Assembly (NCBI GenBank): GCA_903848905.1 | Contig: CAINHP010000068.1 | Span: 1-35,260, forward strand | Direction: 5' to 3' | Length of the DNA stretch: 35,260 nucleotides | Source: an uncultured Pseudomonadota bacterium | GTDB taxonomy: Bacteria; Pseudomonadota; Gammaproteobacteria; Methylococcales; Methylomonadaceae | Shown here: positions 27,382-35,260 of the stretch, piece by piece | Layout: each line of letters starts with the position of its first letter | How positions within the stretch are numbered: the first letter of the stretch is position 1 | Made by a program: the position numbers and the translations under genes | The notes under the pieces: generated by a model | The model's database searches: none | What the model was told of the DNA's origin: nothing | Seen by the model: only the letters and a program-made list of their open reading frames with translations

Positions 27382-27410
27382 AATAATTCAATTCATTTTG
27401 CCTGTTTCAA
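27382..27410 (-). promoter_or_regulatory. candidate promoter of the pilMNOPQ genes
   Basis: On the minus strand TTGAAA (27405-27410) is followed after 17 bases by ATTATT (27382-27387); a shift by one gives AATTAT with a 16-base spacer. The -35 is good and the -10 weak. It lies in the secA-pilM gap, 9 bases before the pilM ATG, so it would leave almost no leader. This lowers confidence. Confidence 0.25.
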
Positions 27411-27438
27411 AAAGTAACGCCGTGCGCAAATGTGGAAA

Positions 27439-30141
27439 TTAATCCAATTTTCCGTGACATTGTTTGTAGCGAAGGCCTGATCCACAAGGACAGGGTTCAT
27501 TTCTTCCAACAGTATTGACTGCACTTGTTGGTTGATCTGCTAAGGTTGGCTCTTCTGAGTTTGCCAAAGCAACAAAATGATCATCCAAATTGTCATTATT
27601 GCTGACAATTGTTTTTACGGGTGCTAGCGTATCCATCTCGTCTTGAATTGCTGTTATATCGCTTGGAATTTTAAATAATAGTCCAACAACTTCAAATTTG
27701 ATAGTTTCCAATAAATTCGTAAACATTTCAAATGCTTCACGTTTATATTCTTGTTTTGGATCTTTTTGCGCGTAACCTCTGAAATGAATACCTTGACGCA
27801 AATAATCCATTGCGGCTAAATGTTCTTTCCAGTTGTGATCAAGCGCGCGCAGCATAAATGTTTTTTCTGCATTGCGAAGGGATTCAGCTCCAATTGCTTC
27901 TTCTTTTTGAATATGATTTTCTTCAAGAATCGCAATAATACGATCGCGCAAAGTATCTTCATTAAGATTTTTTTCAACTTTCAGCATTTGTGAAACGGGA
28001 ATTTCTACACCAAACTCCATGCTGAGATGCTCTTCCAATCCTTCAATGTTCCACTGTTCCATCATGGTTTTTTGTGGAATATAGAGTGAAATCATATTAT
28101 TGACAACATCTTCACGAATCGCTGTAACAATATCTGAAATATCAGTGGCTGCCATGATTTCGCTACGTTGAGCGTAAATCACTTTACGTTGATCATTTGC
28201 CACGTCATCGTAAGCCAAAATTTCTTTACGAATATTAAAGTTATGCGCTTCAACTTTACGTTGTGCATTTTCAATAGATCGTGTAACCCACGGATGCTCG
28301 ATGGCCTCACCATTTCCCATACCTAGTTTTTGCATTAGGCCAGAAACACGCTCAGAAGCAAAAATGCGCATCAAATCATCTTCAAGTGATAAAAAGAATC
28401 GACTTGATCCAGGATCACCTTGTCTGCCTGAGCGTCCGCGTAACTGGTTGTCAATGCGTCGAGATTCATGGCGTTCAGAACCAATCACATGCAATCCACC
28501 ACTGGCGACGACGGCATTGTGGCGATCAAGCCATGCACCACGAACTTTATCTTTTTGTGCTTGTGTTGTCTGTTCATCTAGCGCCGCAAGCTCAGCCTCT
28601 AAATTACCACCAAGAACAATATCTGTTCCACGTCCAGCCATATTTGTTGCAATGGTAACTGCATTGGGTTGTCCGGCTTGCTCGATAATATGCGCTTCAC
28701 GCTCATGTTGCTTTGCGTTTAAAACTTCGTGTTTAATCCCTTCTTGCGTCAAAATACTTGACAGTAATTCAGAGTTTTCGATCGAAGTTGTGCCGACTAA
28801 GACGGGTTGACTGCGACTAACACAATCTTTAATGTCTTTGGCAACCGCTTGATATTTTTCTGCTGACGTTAAAAAAACAACATCACCTAGATCACGACGA
28901 ATCATTGAGCGATGCGTTGGAATAACAACAACTTCCAAACCATAGATTTTATTTAACTCAAAGGCCTCCGTATCGGCCGTTCCAGTCATACCAGAGAGTT
29001 TTTCATATAAACGAAAATAATTTTGGAAGGTAATTGATGCTAACGTTTGATTTTCGTTTTGAATAGATACACCTTCTTTTGCTTCAATCGCTTGATGTAA
29101 ACCTTCAGACCATCTTCTGCCGGGCATGGTGCGTCCGGTGAATTCGTCGACGATAATCACTTGATCTTCTTTGACGATATACTCAACATCGCGTCTAAAG
29201 AGTGCGTGAGCACGCAGCGCTGCATTAATGTAGTGCATTAAACGTAAATTTGCTGAATCATATAAGCTGGCACCGTCAGTGAAAAGACCATGTTCAACCA
29301 TGAGCTCTTCAACATGTTCATGTCCAGTCTCTGTTAAATGAATTTGTTTAGATTTTTCATCAACCGAGTAATCACCTGCTTCACCTTCTTTTAGTTGTTT
29401 TGTGAGAAGCGGAATGATTGCATTGATTTTCAGATAAATATCACTGGTGTCATCAGTTGGACCTGAAATAATAAGCGGTGTTCTAGCTTCATCGATTAAA
29501 ATTGAGTCAACTTCGTCAACGACTGCAAAATGCAAATCACGTTGCACTTTTTGTTCCAGTGTAAAGGCCATATTATCACGCAAATAATCAAAACCAAATT
29601 CATTATTTGTCCCATAAGTAATGTCACAAGCATAAGCTAATCGACGTTCTGTGGCTTCCATCTGTCCTAAAATAACACCTGTAGTCAACCCCATAAAACT
29701 ATAGAGCTTGCTCATTGTTTCTGCGTCGCGTTTGGCAAGATAATCGTTAACCGTGACAACATGAACACCACGTTTAGGCAGGGCATTTAAATAAACAGCC
29801 AGCGTTGCCATTAACGTTTTACCTTCACCGGTTTTCATTTCAGCAATCTTGCCACTGTGTAAAATCATACCGCCGATAAGCTGAACATCGAAGTGACGCA
29901 TGCCAAAAACGCGAGTAGAGGCTTCGCGAACCATTGCGAAGGCTTCAGGCAGAAGATGATTGAGTGTTTCACCTTTTTCGATGCGATCGCGGAATTCTTG
30001 TGTTTTTGCCTGCAGCGCATCATCAGAGAGTTTTTCGTATTCCAAGGACAGTGCGTTGACTTTTTTAACTAATGCTCTTTTTTTCTTGATGAGCCTGTCG
30101 TTGCGGCTACCTATAACTAATTTGACCAGTTTGCCCAGCAT
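27439..30141 (-). CDS. secA: preprotein translocase ATPase SecA
   Basis: Motor ATPase that drives proteins through SecYEG. The 900 residues contain NBD1 (Walker A MKTGEGKT, Walker B/DEAD-like [18 protein letters not shown]), the preprotein cross-linking domain, NBD2 ([46 protein letters not shown]), the scaffold/wing domains and the C-terminal zinc-binding motif [20 protein letters not shown]. The zinc motif is complete (CxC-x8-CH). Length is normal for gammaproteobacteria. It stands between the pil genes and the two-partner secretion locus, whose signal-peptide-bearing products it would export. Confidence 0.98.
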   Translation of the reverse strand: MLGKLVKLVIGSRNDRLIKKKRALVKKVNALSLEYEKLSDDALQAKTQEFRDRIEKGETLNHLLPEAFAMVREASTRVFGMRHFDVQLIGGMILHSGKIAEMKTGEGKTLMATLAVYLNALPKRGVHVVTVNDYLAKRDAETMSKLYSFMGLTTGVILGQMEATERRLAYACDITYGTNNEFGFDYLRDNMAFTLEQKVQRDLHFAVVDEVDSILIDEARTPLIISGPTDDTSDIYLKINAIIPLLTKQLKEGEAGDYSVDEKSKQIHLTETGHEHVEELMVEHGLFTDGASLYDSANLRLMHYINAALRAHALFRRDVEYIVKEDQVIIVDEFTGRTMPGRRWSEGLHQAIEAKEGVSIQNENQTLASITFQNYFRLYEKLSGMTGTADTEAFELNKIYGLEVVVIPTHRSMIRRDLGDVVFLTSAEKYQAVAKDIKDCVSRSQPVLVGTTSIENSELLSSILTQEGIKHEVLNAKQHEREAHIIEQAGQPNAVTIATNMAGRGTDIVLGGNLEAELAALDEQTTQAQKDKVRGAWLDRHNAVVASGGLHVIGSERHESRRIDNQLRGRSGRQGDPGSSRFFLSLEDDLMRIFASERVSGLMQKLGMGNGEAIEHPWVTRSIENAQRKVEAHNFNIRKEILAYDDVANDQRKVIYAQRSEIMAATDISDIVTAIREDVVNNMISLYIPQKTMMEQWNIEGLEEHLSMEFGVEIPVSQMLKVEKNLNEDTLRDRIIAILEENHIQKEEAIGAESLRNAEKTFMLRALDHNWKEHLAAMDYLRQGIHFRGYAQKDPKQEYKREAFEMFTNLLETIKFEVVGLLFKIPSDITAIQDEMDTLAPVKTIVSNNDNLDDHFVALANSEEPTLADQPTSAVNTVGRNEPCPCGSGLRYKQCHGKLD

Positions 30142-30187
30142 ACTTTTTCCAAATGTGAATTGAGTGAAAATTGAGTAAAATCGTTAA

Positions 30188-30217
30188 ATTATATACTTTA
30201 TACTGCGTAAGTGACAG
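30188..30217 (-). promoter_or_regulatory. probable secA promoter
   Basis: On the minus strand, CTGTCA (30212-30217) is followed after 18 bases by a perfect TATAAT (30188-30193), placed 46 bases before the secA ATG. This is the best sigma-70-like element in the 380-base gap. Confidence 0.5.
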
Positions 30218-30376
30218 CGTAAATCAAAAATGAGCAGGGCAAGCGCATACAAATTAGGATAAAAAACAAGGCGACTACCGATTTTAAGCCCAGATTATGT
30301 CGAGAAATGTAAAAACATATTTTTCGTTAGGAGAAGTGACACAGCATGCCAGGTAATCAGGCAAGGATATACTAAT

Positions 30377-30487
30377 ATGTTACTTAACTCATGCACCCCT
30401 AATCAATATTATTGCGCCATGTTGATACCACTTAAATTAACTGCGTTTTTTTGTGCGACTTCAGCTAATCAAAAAATCGATAATTAA
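30377..30487 (+). CDS. possible small ORF upstream of tpsA
   Basis: 36 codons starting at ATG 30377 and ending TAA 30485-30487, with AAGGA 9 bases before the start. The product begins MLLNSCTPNQYYCAMLIPLK and has a short hydrophobic stretch ending AFFCATSA. It could be a leader peptide of the tpsA transcript, but the sequence resembles no family I know and chance is likely. Confidence 0.2.
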   Translation: MLLNSCTPNQYYCAMLIPLKLTAFFCATSANQKIDN

Positions 30488-30511
30488 CCCCAAATATTGT
30501 TGTGTACTTTT

Positions 30512-30516
30512 GAAGG
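30512..30516 (+). promoter_or_regulatory. ribosome binding site fixing the tpsA start
   Basis: GAAGG lies 5 bases before ATG 30522. The frame is open further up to a GTG at 30453, but that would add 23 residues before the signal peptide, so the ATG is preferred. Confidence 0.6.
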
Positions 30517-30521
30517 CTAAT

Positions 30522-33161
30522 ATGAAAACTCAATCACATCTTATTCTTAATGAAAAATGGATATTGTCGCCATGCAATTGTGTGAAAAATTTGATTATTT
30601 TAGCACTTTGCTTTCCACCTACCCTTCTTGCTAACCCAAGCGGTTCCCAAGTGATTAGCGGTCAAGTCAATATTGATAATTCTGTTGCAGGCGTGACCAA
30701 AATCACAAATAGCCCTGGAGCCATTATTCATTGGCAAGACTTCAATATCAAAAAGAATGAAATCACACAATTTATTCAACAAAACTCGAAAAGTAGCGTT
30801 CTAAATAGAATCGTGGGCGGCAACCCAACCGAAATTTTAGGTCAGCTCATTTCAAACGGAAAAGTATTTTTAATTAATCCCAACGGCATTGTGTTTGGTT
30901 CAGGTTCATCTGTCGATACACAGGGATTAATGGTTTCCACATTAGACCTTAGTAATAATGATTTTAAGAATAATACCTTCCATTTCATTGCTGGCTCAAA
31001 TACGGGCAATATTCGCAGCGAAGGCATTATTCACGCGGGAGCTGATGGAAATATTCTCTTGATTGCCCCAACGATTGAAAATACTGGCTCAATTAAAACC
31101 GAAGGCGGTAAAATCACGTTAGCAGCCGGACAAGAATTCACACTTACGAGCTTGGACAATCCTGATATCCAATTTCAAATTCAAGCGCCAGAGAATAATG
31201 TATTAAATATCGGTGAATTGCTCACGCAAGGTGGCGCAGTTGATATTTTTGCAAATTCAATCTCACATAGCGGAGCAATCAACGCTGATAGCGTCAGCGT
31301 TGATAAACAAGGCAATATCCAATTGTTCGCAAAAGAAGATGTGGCGTTAGGGGCAAACAGCAAAATTTCGGCAAATAATAATAGTGACAAAGCATCAAAT
31401 CTGCACATTAAAGCTGATAATGCCGTATTGATTGGCGCAAATACGAGTATTGAATCCACACAAGGAAAACTGAATATCGTCCTTAATGCAGATGCGGATG
31501 CAAAAAATGGTGGAAATATTCAAGTTAACTCTGGAACGACGCTCAATAGCAATGGTGGCAATATCATTTTAGGGGGCGGGAAGTGTAGCGCCACTGATTG
31601 TGATCAATCCGCAAAAGGTTACACCGCATCACTAGCGCAATCTGATGGCGTCAGCATAAGTTATGCAACGCTTAACTCAAATGGGGGTGAAATCAACATA
31701 TATGGTGAAGGCTATTCTTCTAAAACCGTGCCATTATCTGATGTGCATGGTGTATTTATCGATCAATCCAAACTAACCAGCAATGCAGGCAATATCACTA
31801 TCAATGGCAAAGGTGGCGAAGGAAAATCCAATCATAACAATAATGGCATTTTCCTAACTGGCAATGAAAAAACCACTAATATTTTAACTACCAGCGGCAA
31901 CATCACTCTAAAAGGGACTAGTTCGACTAGTAATGGCAGTGATAACTTTGGTCTTAGCTCAGAGACGACAACAATAAAAACATCAGGCGGTAGCATCACA
32001 TTAAATGGTACAGGTGCCAATGGTGACACGGGATTACTTTTTGAAAGTAATAGCCGCATTGGTGACGTGTCGACAGGCGATATCACATTAGTTTCAAGCA
32101 ACGCTGCCAATAATAGCAATAGCTTTTCTATGCTAAACACCATCCCATCAGGCAAAAATCCAATATTACAAACAAAAGGCACCTTATCCATTAACGCATC
32201 GGGTAATGTGTCACAACTTTCACCTATGATGGCTGAAAAGTTAATGCTATCGGGTAATGCAAATTATCAATTAACAAATGCCGAAAACACGATTGGAACG
32301 TTAGTTGCCAATACGATAGGAAATTTGAATTTTCTAAATAGTGGCGCGTTAACGCTAGGTGATACTCAAACTGGAATTAGCTCAACAGGGACCATTGCAA
32401 TTGCCACAAACAAGGGCGACTTAACGATTGCCAATGCGATTACAACAAATAATGCGAGTCAAAATGCGCTTAAATTAAACGCGGGACAATCCGAAAAAGA
32501 AACTTTAGATAGCAACATTATCATTTCACAAAACGCAAAAATCTTCATTGGGAACGGTGGTGTAGGACAATTACTGACAGGATCTATTCAAAATAGCACC
32601 GGGGTTTTCAATTTAGTGGGTCTCAAGCACTCACGTTACGGCAGTGATGAATCCGTCAAAAGCTACACCGCACCTCTTTCTGAGGGAGTTTATGCTATTT
32701 ATAGAGAGCAACCTACATTAATGGTTACCGCTGAATCCATCATTAACCAAACAAGCCTTCCTTTTAATAATGGAAAATTGTTGTCAGATGGATTTGTCAA
32801 CGGCGATAAAGCAGACATATTAACCAATATTGCCTTTAGTGGCAGTTCTCAAGGCAATATCAAGCCAAACGTATTTAATTATGATTTAGTCCCACATGCG
32901 GACAATACACTTGGCTATCAAATGGTATTCAAAAATGGAACAGTGACACTAAGTAACGTTAAAAATACGCCCAACCCGGATACAGAAATCCCCACCGCCA
33001 TCAAAAATACTCAAAACCAACAAACTAACACTGTTATCACTTTATCGGGTCAAATGAATACAAACGACTCGACGAGTGAATCGGAAAAAGAGGAGGACGT
33101 TCTTGCTTCGAATGATGTTTCTGACGCCACGACAACAACGCCTTTAGGTCAATGCCAATGA
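30522..33161 (+). CDS. TpsA: filamentous hemagglutinin-family secreted protein
   Basis: Exported beta-helical protein of a two-partner (type Vb) secretion system. 879 residues from the chosen ATG. The signal peptide is long (cleavage after about LLA, 37) with an extended polar n-region. Residues 38-215 form the TPS/haemagg_act domain, with IHWQDFNIKKNEITQFIQ, VLNRIVGGNPTEILGQL and the NPNG motif in LINPNGIVFG (119-122). From about 340 to 500 there are repeated units of the type LNSNGGNIILGGG, LNSNGGEINIYGEG, LTSNAGNITINGKG and IKTSGGSITLNGTG, which build a beta-helix. Residues about 695-815 resemble the MBG/YDG type seen in bacterial surface proteins. It ends in an acidic Ser/Thr tail with a single Cys (PLGQCQ). 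It is small for a TpsA. It overlaps the next gene (ATGA). The adhesin role is inferred. Confidence 0.9.
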   Translation: MKTQSHLILNEKWILSPCNCVKNLIILALCFPPTLLANPSGSQVISGQVNIDNSVAGVTKITNSPGAIIHWQDFNIKKNEITQFIQQNSKSSVLNRIVGGNPTEILGQLISNGKVFLINPNGIVFGSGSSVDTQGLMVSTLDLSNNDFKNNTFHFIAGSNTGNIRSEGIIHAGADGNILLIAPTIENTGSIKTEGGKITLAAGQEFTLTSLDNPDIQFQIQAPENNVLNIGELLTQGGAVDIFANSISHSGAINADSVSVDKQGNIQLFAKEDVALGANSKISANNNSDKASNLHIKADNAVLIGANTSIESTQGKLNIVLNADADAKNGGNIQVNSGTTLNSNGGNIILGGGKCSATDCDQSAKGYTASLAQSDGVSISYATLNSNGGEINIYGEGYSSKTVPLSDVHGVFIDQSKLTSNAGNITINGKGGEGKSNHNNNGIFLTGNEKTTNILTTSGNITLKGTSSTSNGSDNFGLSSETTTIKTSGGSITLNGTGANGDTGLLFESNSRIGDVSTGDITLVSSNAANNSNSFSMLNTIPSGKNPILQTKGTLSINASGNVSQLSPMMAEKLMLSGNANYQLTNAENTIGTLVANTIGNLNFLNSGALTLGDTQTGISSTGTIAIATNKGDLTIANAITTNNASQNALKLNAGQSEKETLDSNIIISQNAKIFIGNGGVGQLLTGSIQNSTGVFNLVGLKHSRYGSDESVKSYTAPLSEGVYAIYREQPTLMVTAESIINQTSLPFNNGKLLSDGFVNGDKADILTNIAFSGSSQGNIKPNVFNYDLVPHADNTLGYQMVFKNGTVTLSNVKNTPNPDTEIPTAIKNTQNQQTNTVITLSGQMNTNDSTSESEKEEDVLASNDVSDATTTTPLGQCQ

Positions 33162-34543
33162 AATATACAACTTTCTATATGGGATTGTTATGTAGCGTAT
33201 TGGTGCAGCCAAGTTACGCGCAAAATACGGTTGTTGGGAAAATTGGATTTGCTAAAGGCAATAGCGCAGCACAGCAGACCAATGAAGCTCCGCGTATACT
33301 CGCAAAAGATACTCCTGTCTACCAAGGCGATAATATTCAAACCTCTGATGCAAGTTTTGTGATTGTCGATTTTACAGATGGATCTAAAATTAATGTACGC
33401 CCAAATAGTAACTTTAAAATAGACACTTTTGATACGTCAACTAAAAACGCCAAATTTACGGTTTATGAAGGAGCTGTTCGTGCAAGTACCGGTGATATTG
33501 CAACAACTGGCCAAGATAATTTCCAAATTAAAACCCCAACAGCCACGTTAAAAGGCGACAAAGATTCTGATTACACCGTTTATGTGTGCAAAGAACAATG
33601 TAACAACGCAAAAAAAACACCTGATGTTAGCGTCGCAAAAGTGGTGGATATTAAAGGCGATGTCTATGCTCAAAACCGCGCCAATAAAAACGATGGCGAA
33701 CATAAATTATCGCTTGGTGCCAATTTAAACGCTCAAGATTATTTAACTAGCCAAGCTGACAGTTACGTTGTTATGGTATTTCGTGACGGCGAAAAAGTCA
33801 CTCTTCAGGCGAATAGCGAGTTTGATATTGTGCAATACGATTATCAGCAAACCGGTAAAAAAGATAAAATTCTATTCACATTAGCTGCTGGTGGTATGCG
33901 GGCACTCACCGGAAGTATCGGTAAAAAAGATCATGATGCGTATGCCGTCAACACACCAGTGGCAACCATTGGAATTCGCGGCACAGAATATGATCTGCAA
34001 TGTACTGGCGATTGCATCGAAGAGAGTAATATAGAAAATAACGGTTTTATCGATGACGACACAAGCGGCATGATCAGTTATGTCCAGCAAGGCACCATTG
34101 CACAGACGAATGCATCCGGTGAACATCTTGTCAATCAAGGTCAAATTAGTTTCATCAATAATCTCAATGCCCAACCTATTCAATTAGCACAAATTCCCGT
34201 CCAGCTCATTGAAAAAATGAACAGCGTTCCTCGTCCAAGTACCGCGCCCAATCCAGAAAAGTTATTTGACAAATCCGCAGAAAGCACAAAATCAGGTACT
34301 TATGCGACTGTCAATAAAGGCAGTGCAAAACTCGAAATGAACAAAAAAATCAGCTCATTAGATAATGAAAAATCGTTAAAAGGCACTAAATTATCTTCTG
34401 GGGAAAGTAGTTTTTCGGGTGAATCGAGTGACTCTGTCGCAAAACTAGAGGCAACGCCACATGTTATTGCACAAGATAATGAAAATGTGGCCTCTGACAT
34501 AAAAGCAGCACAAAATAGTGGAGCAAATTGTGCCGTTCAATAA
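33158..34543 (+). CDS. periplasmic protein with two FecR domains, between tpsA and tpsB
   Basis: 461 residues from the ATG that overlaps the tpsA stop (ATGA). An ATG two codons upstream is also in frame, but it sits only 3 bases from the nearest AGG. Signal peptide cleaves after about SYA (21); no other membrane helix is seen. FecR domain 1 spans about 25-148 (GDNIQTSDASFVIVDFTDGS, NVRPNSNFKID, IKTPTATLKGD) and domain 2 about 160-286 (VVMVFRDGEKVTLQANSEFDI, VNTPVATIGIRGTEYDLQC). Each ends in CxxxC: Cys144/148 and Cys282/286. Domain 1 has lost the GIRGTEY consensus. The C-terminal 110 residues are low-complexity, rich in Ser, Lys and Glu, ending NCAVQ. Classical FecR is a membrane anti-sigma regulator; here there is no TM or sigma gene, so a role with TpsA is more likely (inference). 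Confidence 0.85.
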   Translation: MKYTTFYMGLLCSVLVQPSYAQNTVVGKIGFAKGNSAAQQTNEAPRILAKDTPVYQGDNIQTSDASFVIVDFTDGSKINVRPNSNFKIDTFDTSTKNAKFTVYEGAVRASTGDIATTGQDNFQIKTPTATLKGDKDSDYTVYVCKEQCNNAKKTPDVSVAKVVDIKGDVYAQNRANKNDGEHKLSLGANLNAQDYLTSQADSYVVMVFRDGEKVTLQANSEFDIVQYDYQQTGKKDKILFTLAAGGMRALTGSIGKKDHDAYAVNTPVATIGIRGTEYDLQCTGDCIEESNIENNGFIDDDTSGMISYVQQGTIAQTNASGEHLVNQGQISFINNLNAQPIQLAQIPVQLIEKMNSVPRPSTAPNPEKLFDKSAESTKSGTYATVNKGSAKLEMNKKISSLDNEKSLKGTKLSSGESSFSGESSDSVAKLEATPHVIAQDNENVASDIKAAQNSGANCAVQ

Positions 34544-34583
34544 CACCAATACCTCCCTATTTTCAGTACAACAAAATAAGTCT

Positions 34584-35260
34584 ATGTCTAAATTGACTTA
34601 TCTTGCATTGACATTGAGCTTTTTTCCGATGATGAGCTTAGCTCAAGAAAATGAATCAGCCCCACCTAAATTCACATTTATGGTTAATAAATTTGTGGTG
34701 GAAGGCGACTCTACCTTATCAGAAGAAGAGTTAGCGGATTATTTTAAGCCATTAGAACAAAAATCGTATGACTTACAAAGTCTGCAGCAGGTTGGTAAAA
34801 CGTTAGAAACGAAAATTCGTCGTTCTGGTTTCTCTTTTTATCGTGTTATTTTACCTTCCCAGTTACTCAATACGGGTGAAGTAAAACTCAAAATGGTGTC
34901 TTTTGGTCTTGAAAATATCAACATTCACGGTAATTATTATTTTTCAAAAGAAGGCGTAATGGCCAGTTTGCCTGAGTTGAAAAAAAATGAATCCCCCAAC
35001 ACAAAAGCATTAGCGCAATCCGTCAAAGTCGCCAATAAACACCCATCAAAAAAAATAAAATTAACATTTAAAGAAAGTGATGAACAAGACAGTGTTAATG
35101 CCAATATTAAAGTCATTGAACCCGAACGCCCTTATGAATTTTCATTAAATTTCAACAATACAGGCTCTGACAGCGCGGGTGAATATCGTCTAACTGGCGG
35201 TGCGCAATACAGTAATTTATGGGGACTTGATCATGTTATCAATGCGTCATATACATTACC
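34584..35260 (+). CDS. TpsB: ShlB/FhaC-family outer-membrane transporter (3' end cut by window)
   Basis: The first 225 codons are present; the frame is open at the window end. Signal peptide cleaves after about SLA (20). Then comes a POTRA domain with the ShlB pattern (FVVEGDSTLSEEELADYFKP, IRRSGFSFYRVILPSQLLNTGEVKLKMV), followed by a second POTRA-like segment (LENINIHGNYYFSKEGV, then DSVNANIKVIEPERPYEFSL). The barrel begins with NFNNTGSDSAGEYRLTGGAQYSNLWG. It should translocate the TpsA across the outer membrane after recognising its TPS domain. It lies 40 bases after the FecR gene; a weak AATAAG precedes the ATG. The GTG at 34532 in the same frame would overlap the FecR gene and is less likely. 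Confidence 0.9.
   Translation, partial: MSKLTYLALTLSFFPMMSLAQENESAPPKFTFMVNKFVVEGDSTLSEEELADYFKPLEQKSYDLQSLQQVGKTLETKIRRSGFSFYRVILPSQLLNTGEVKLKMVSFGLENINIHGNYYFSKEGVMASLPELKKNESPNTKALAQSVKVANKHPSKKIKLTFKESDEQDSVNANIKVIEPERPYEFSLNFNNTGSDSAGEYRLTGGAQYSNLWGLDHVINASYTL

Larger units (their letters stand above)
30142..30521. other. intergenic region between secA and tpsA
   Basis: A 380-base divergent gap. It holds the probable secA promoter at 30188-30217. On the plus strand a 36-codon frame (30377-30487) has an AAGGA 9 bases before its ATG, preceded by a TATACT at 30368-30373. A nine-codon frame (start 30346) follows a strong TTAGGAGAAG. Either could be a leader peptide or chance. No RNA gene, riboswitch or terminator was recognised. 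The tpsA promoter must lie here, but no clear -35/-10 pair stands out. Confidence 0.5.

Noticed and set aside
28301-28810. 169-codon plus-strand frame opposite secA
   Set aside because: Antisense shadow of the conserved SecA NBD2 region.
30453-30521. GTG-initiated N-terminal extension of TpsA by 23 residues
   Set aside because: The ATG at 30522 has a GAAGG site at good spacing, and the extension would put an extra basic stretch before the signal peptide without need.

Overview
This AT-rich window (not counted, but clearly above half A+T) comes from a gammaproteobacterium with an aerobic respiratory chain, type IV pili and a two-partner secretion locus. The gene orders coxB-ctaD-ctaG-coxC-DUF2909-SURF1 and secA/pilMNOPQ-aroK-aroB-damX-hemE, together with murU, cmoAB and a magnesium-type hemB, fit a Pseudomonas/Legionella/Thiotrichales-like lineage rather than an enteric one. 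The genus cannot be fixed from the sequence alone.

Layout. 1-4913 (+): the tail of an unidentified gene, a two-PAS chemoreceptor, murU (muramate recycling), a small exported protein of unknown function and rlmJ. 4918-9689 (-): a compact run SURF1 - Sco-like protein - CtaA/FtsY fusion - ftsE - ftsX. 9772-10032 (+): a DUF2909 protein, which meets the cox operon at a bidirectional terminator. 10098-14490 (-): cytochrome c oxidase operon coxB (with a fused cytochrome c domain), ctaD, a 32-residue membrane peptide, ctaG and coxC. 14674-15687 (-): hemB. 15708-18075 (+): an orphan mlaC, then cmoA-cmoB. 18252-30141 (-): secA, pilMNOPQ, aroK, aroB, a DamX-like ATPase/SPOR protein and hemE, closed by a terminator. 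30522-35260 (+): a two-partner secretion locus, tpsA - double-FecR protein - tpsB, the last cut off by the window end.

The most unusual object is the 563-residue protein at 6681-8372. A six-helix, heme A synthase (CtaA)-like membrane domain is joined in frame to a complete FtsY NG GTPase domain (SRP receptor). In related bacteria ctaA is expected just downstream of SURF1 and this Sco-like gene, and ftsY just upstream of ftsE-ftsX. The locus therefore looks like two operons joined inside ctaA/ftsY. There is no in-frame ATG, GTG or TTG near the junction from which a separate FtsY could be started, so the fusion appears to be the translated product. The CtaA part keeps the second (cofactor heme) half of the family but has a much reduced first (substrate) half, so it may serve mainly as a membrane anchor.

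The second notable locus is the TpsA-FecR-TpsB cassette. A periplasmic protein with two FecR domains, each ending in a CxxxC motif, is translationally coupled to the exported TpsA and lies before its outer-membrane transporter. No RNA genes, insertion sequences, CRISPR arrays or prophage genes were seen.
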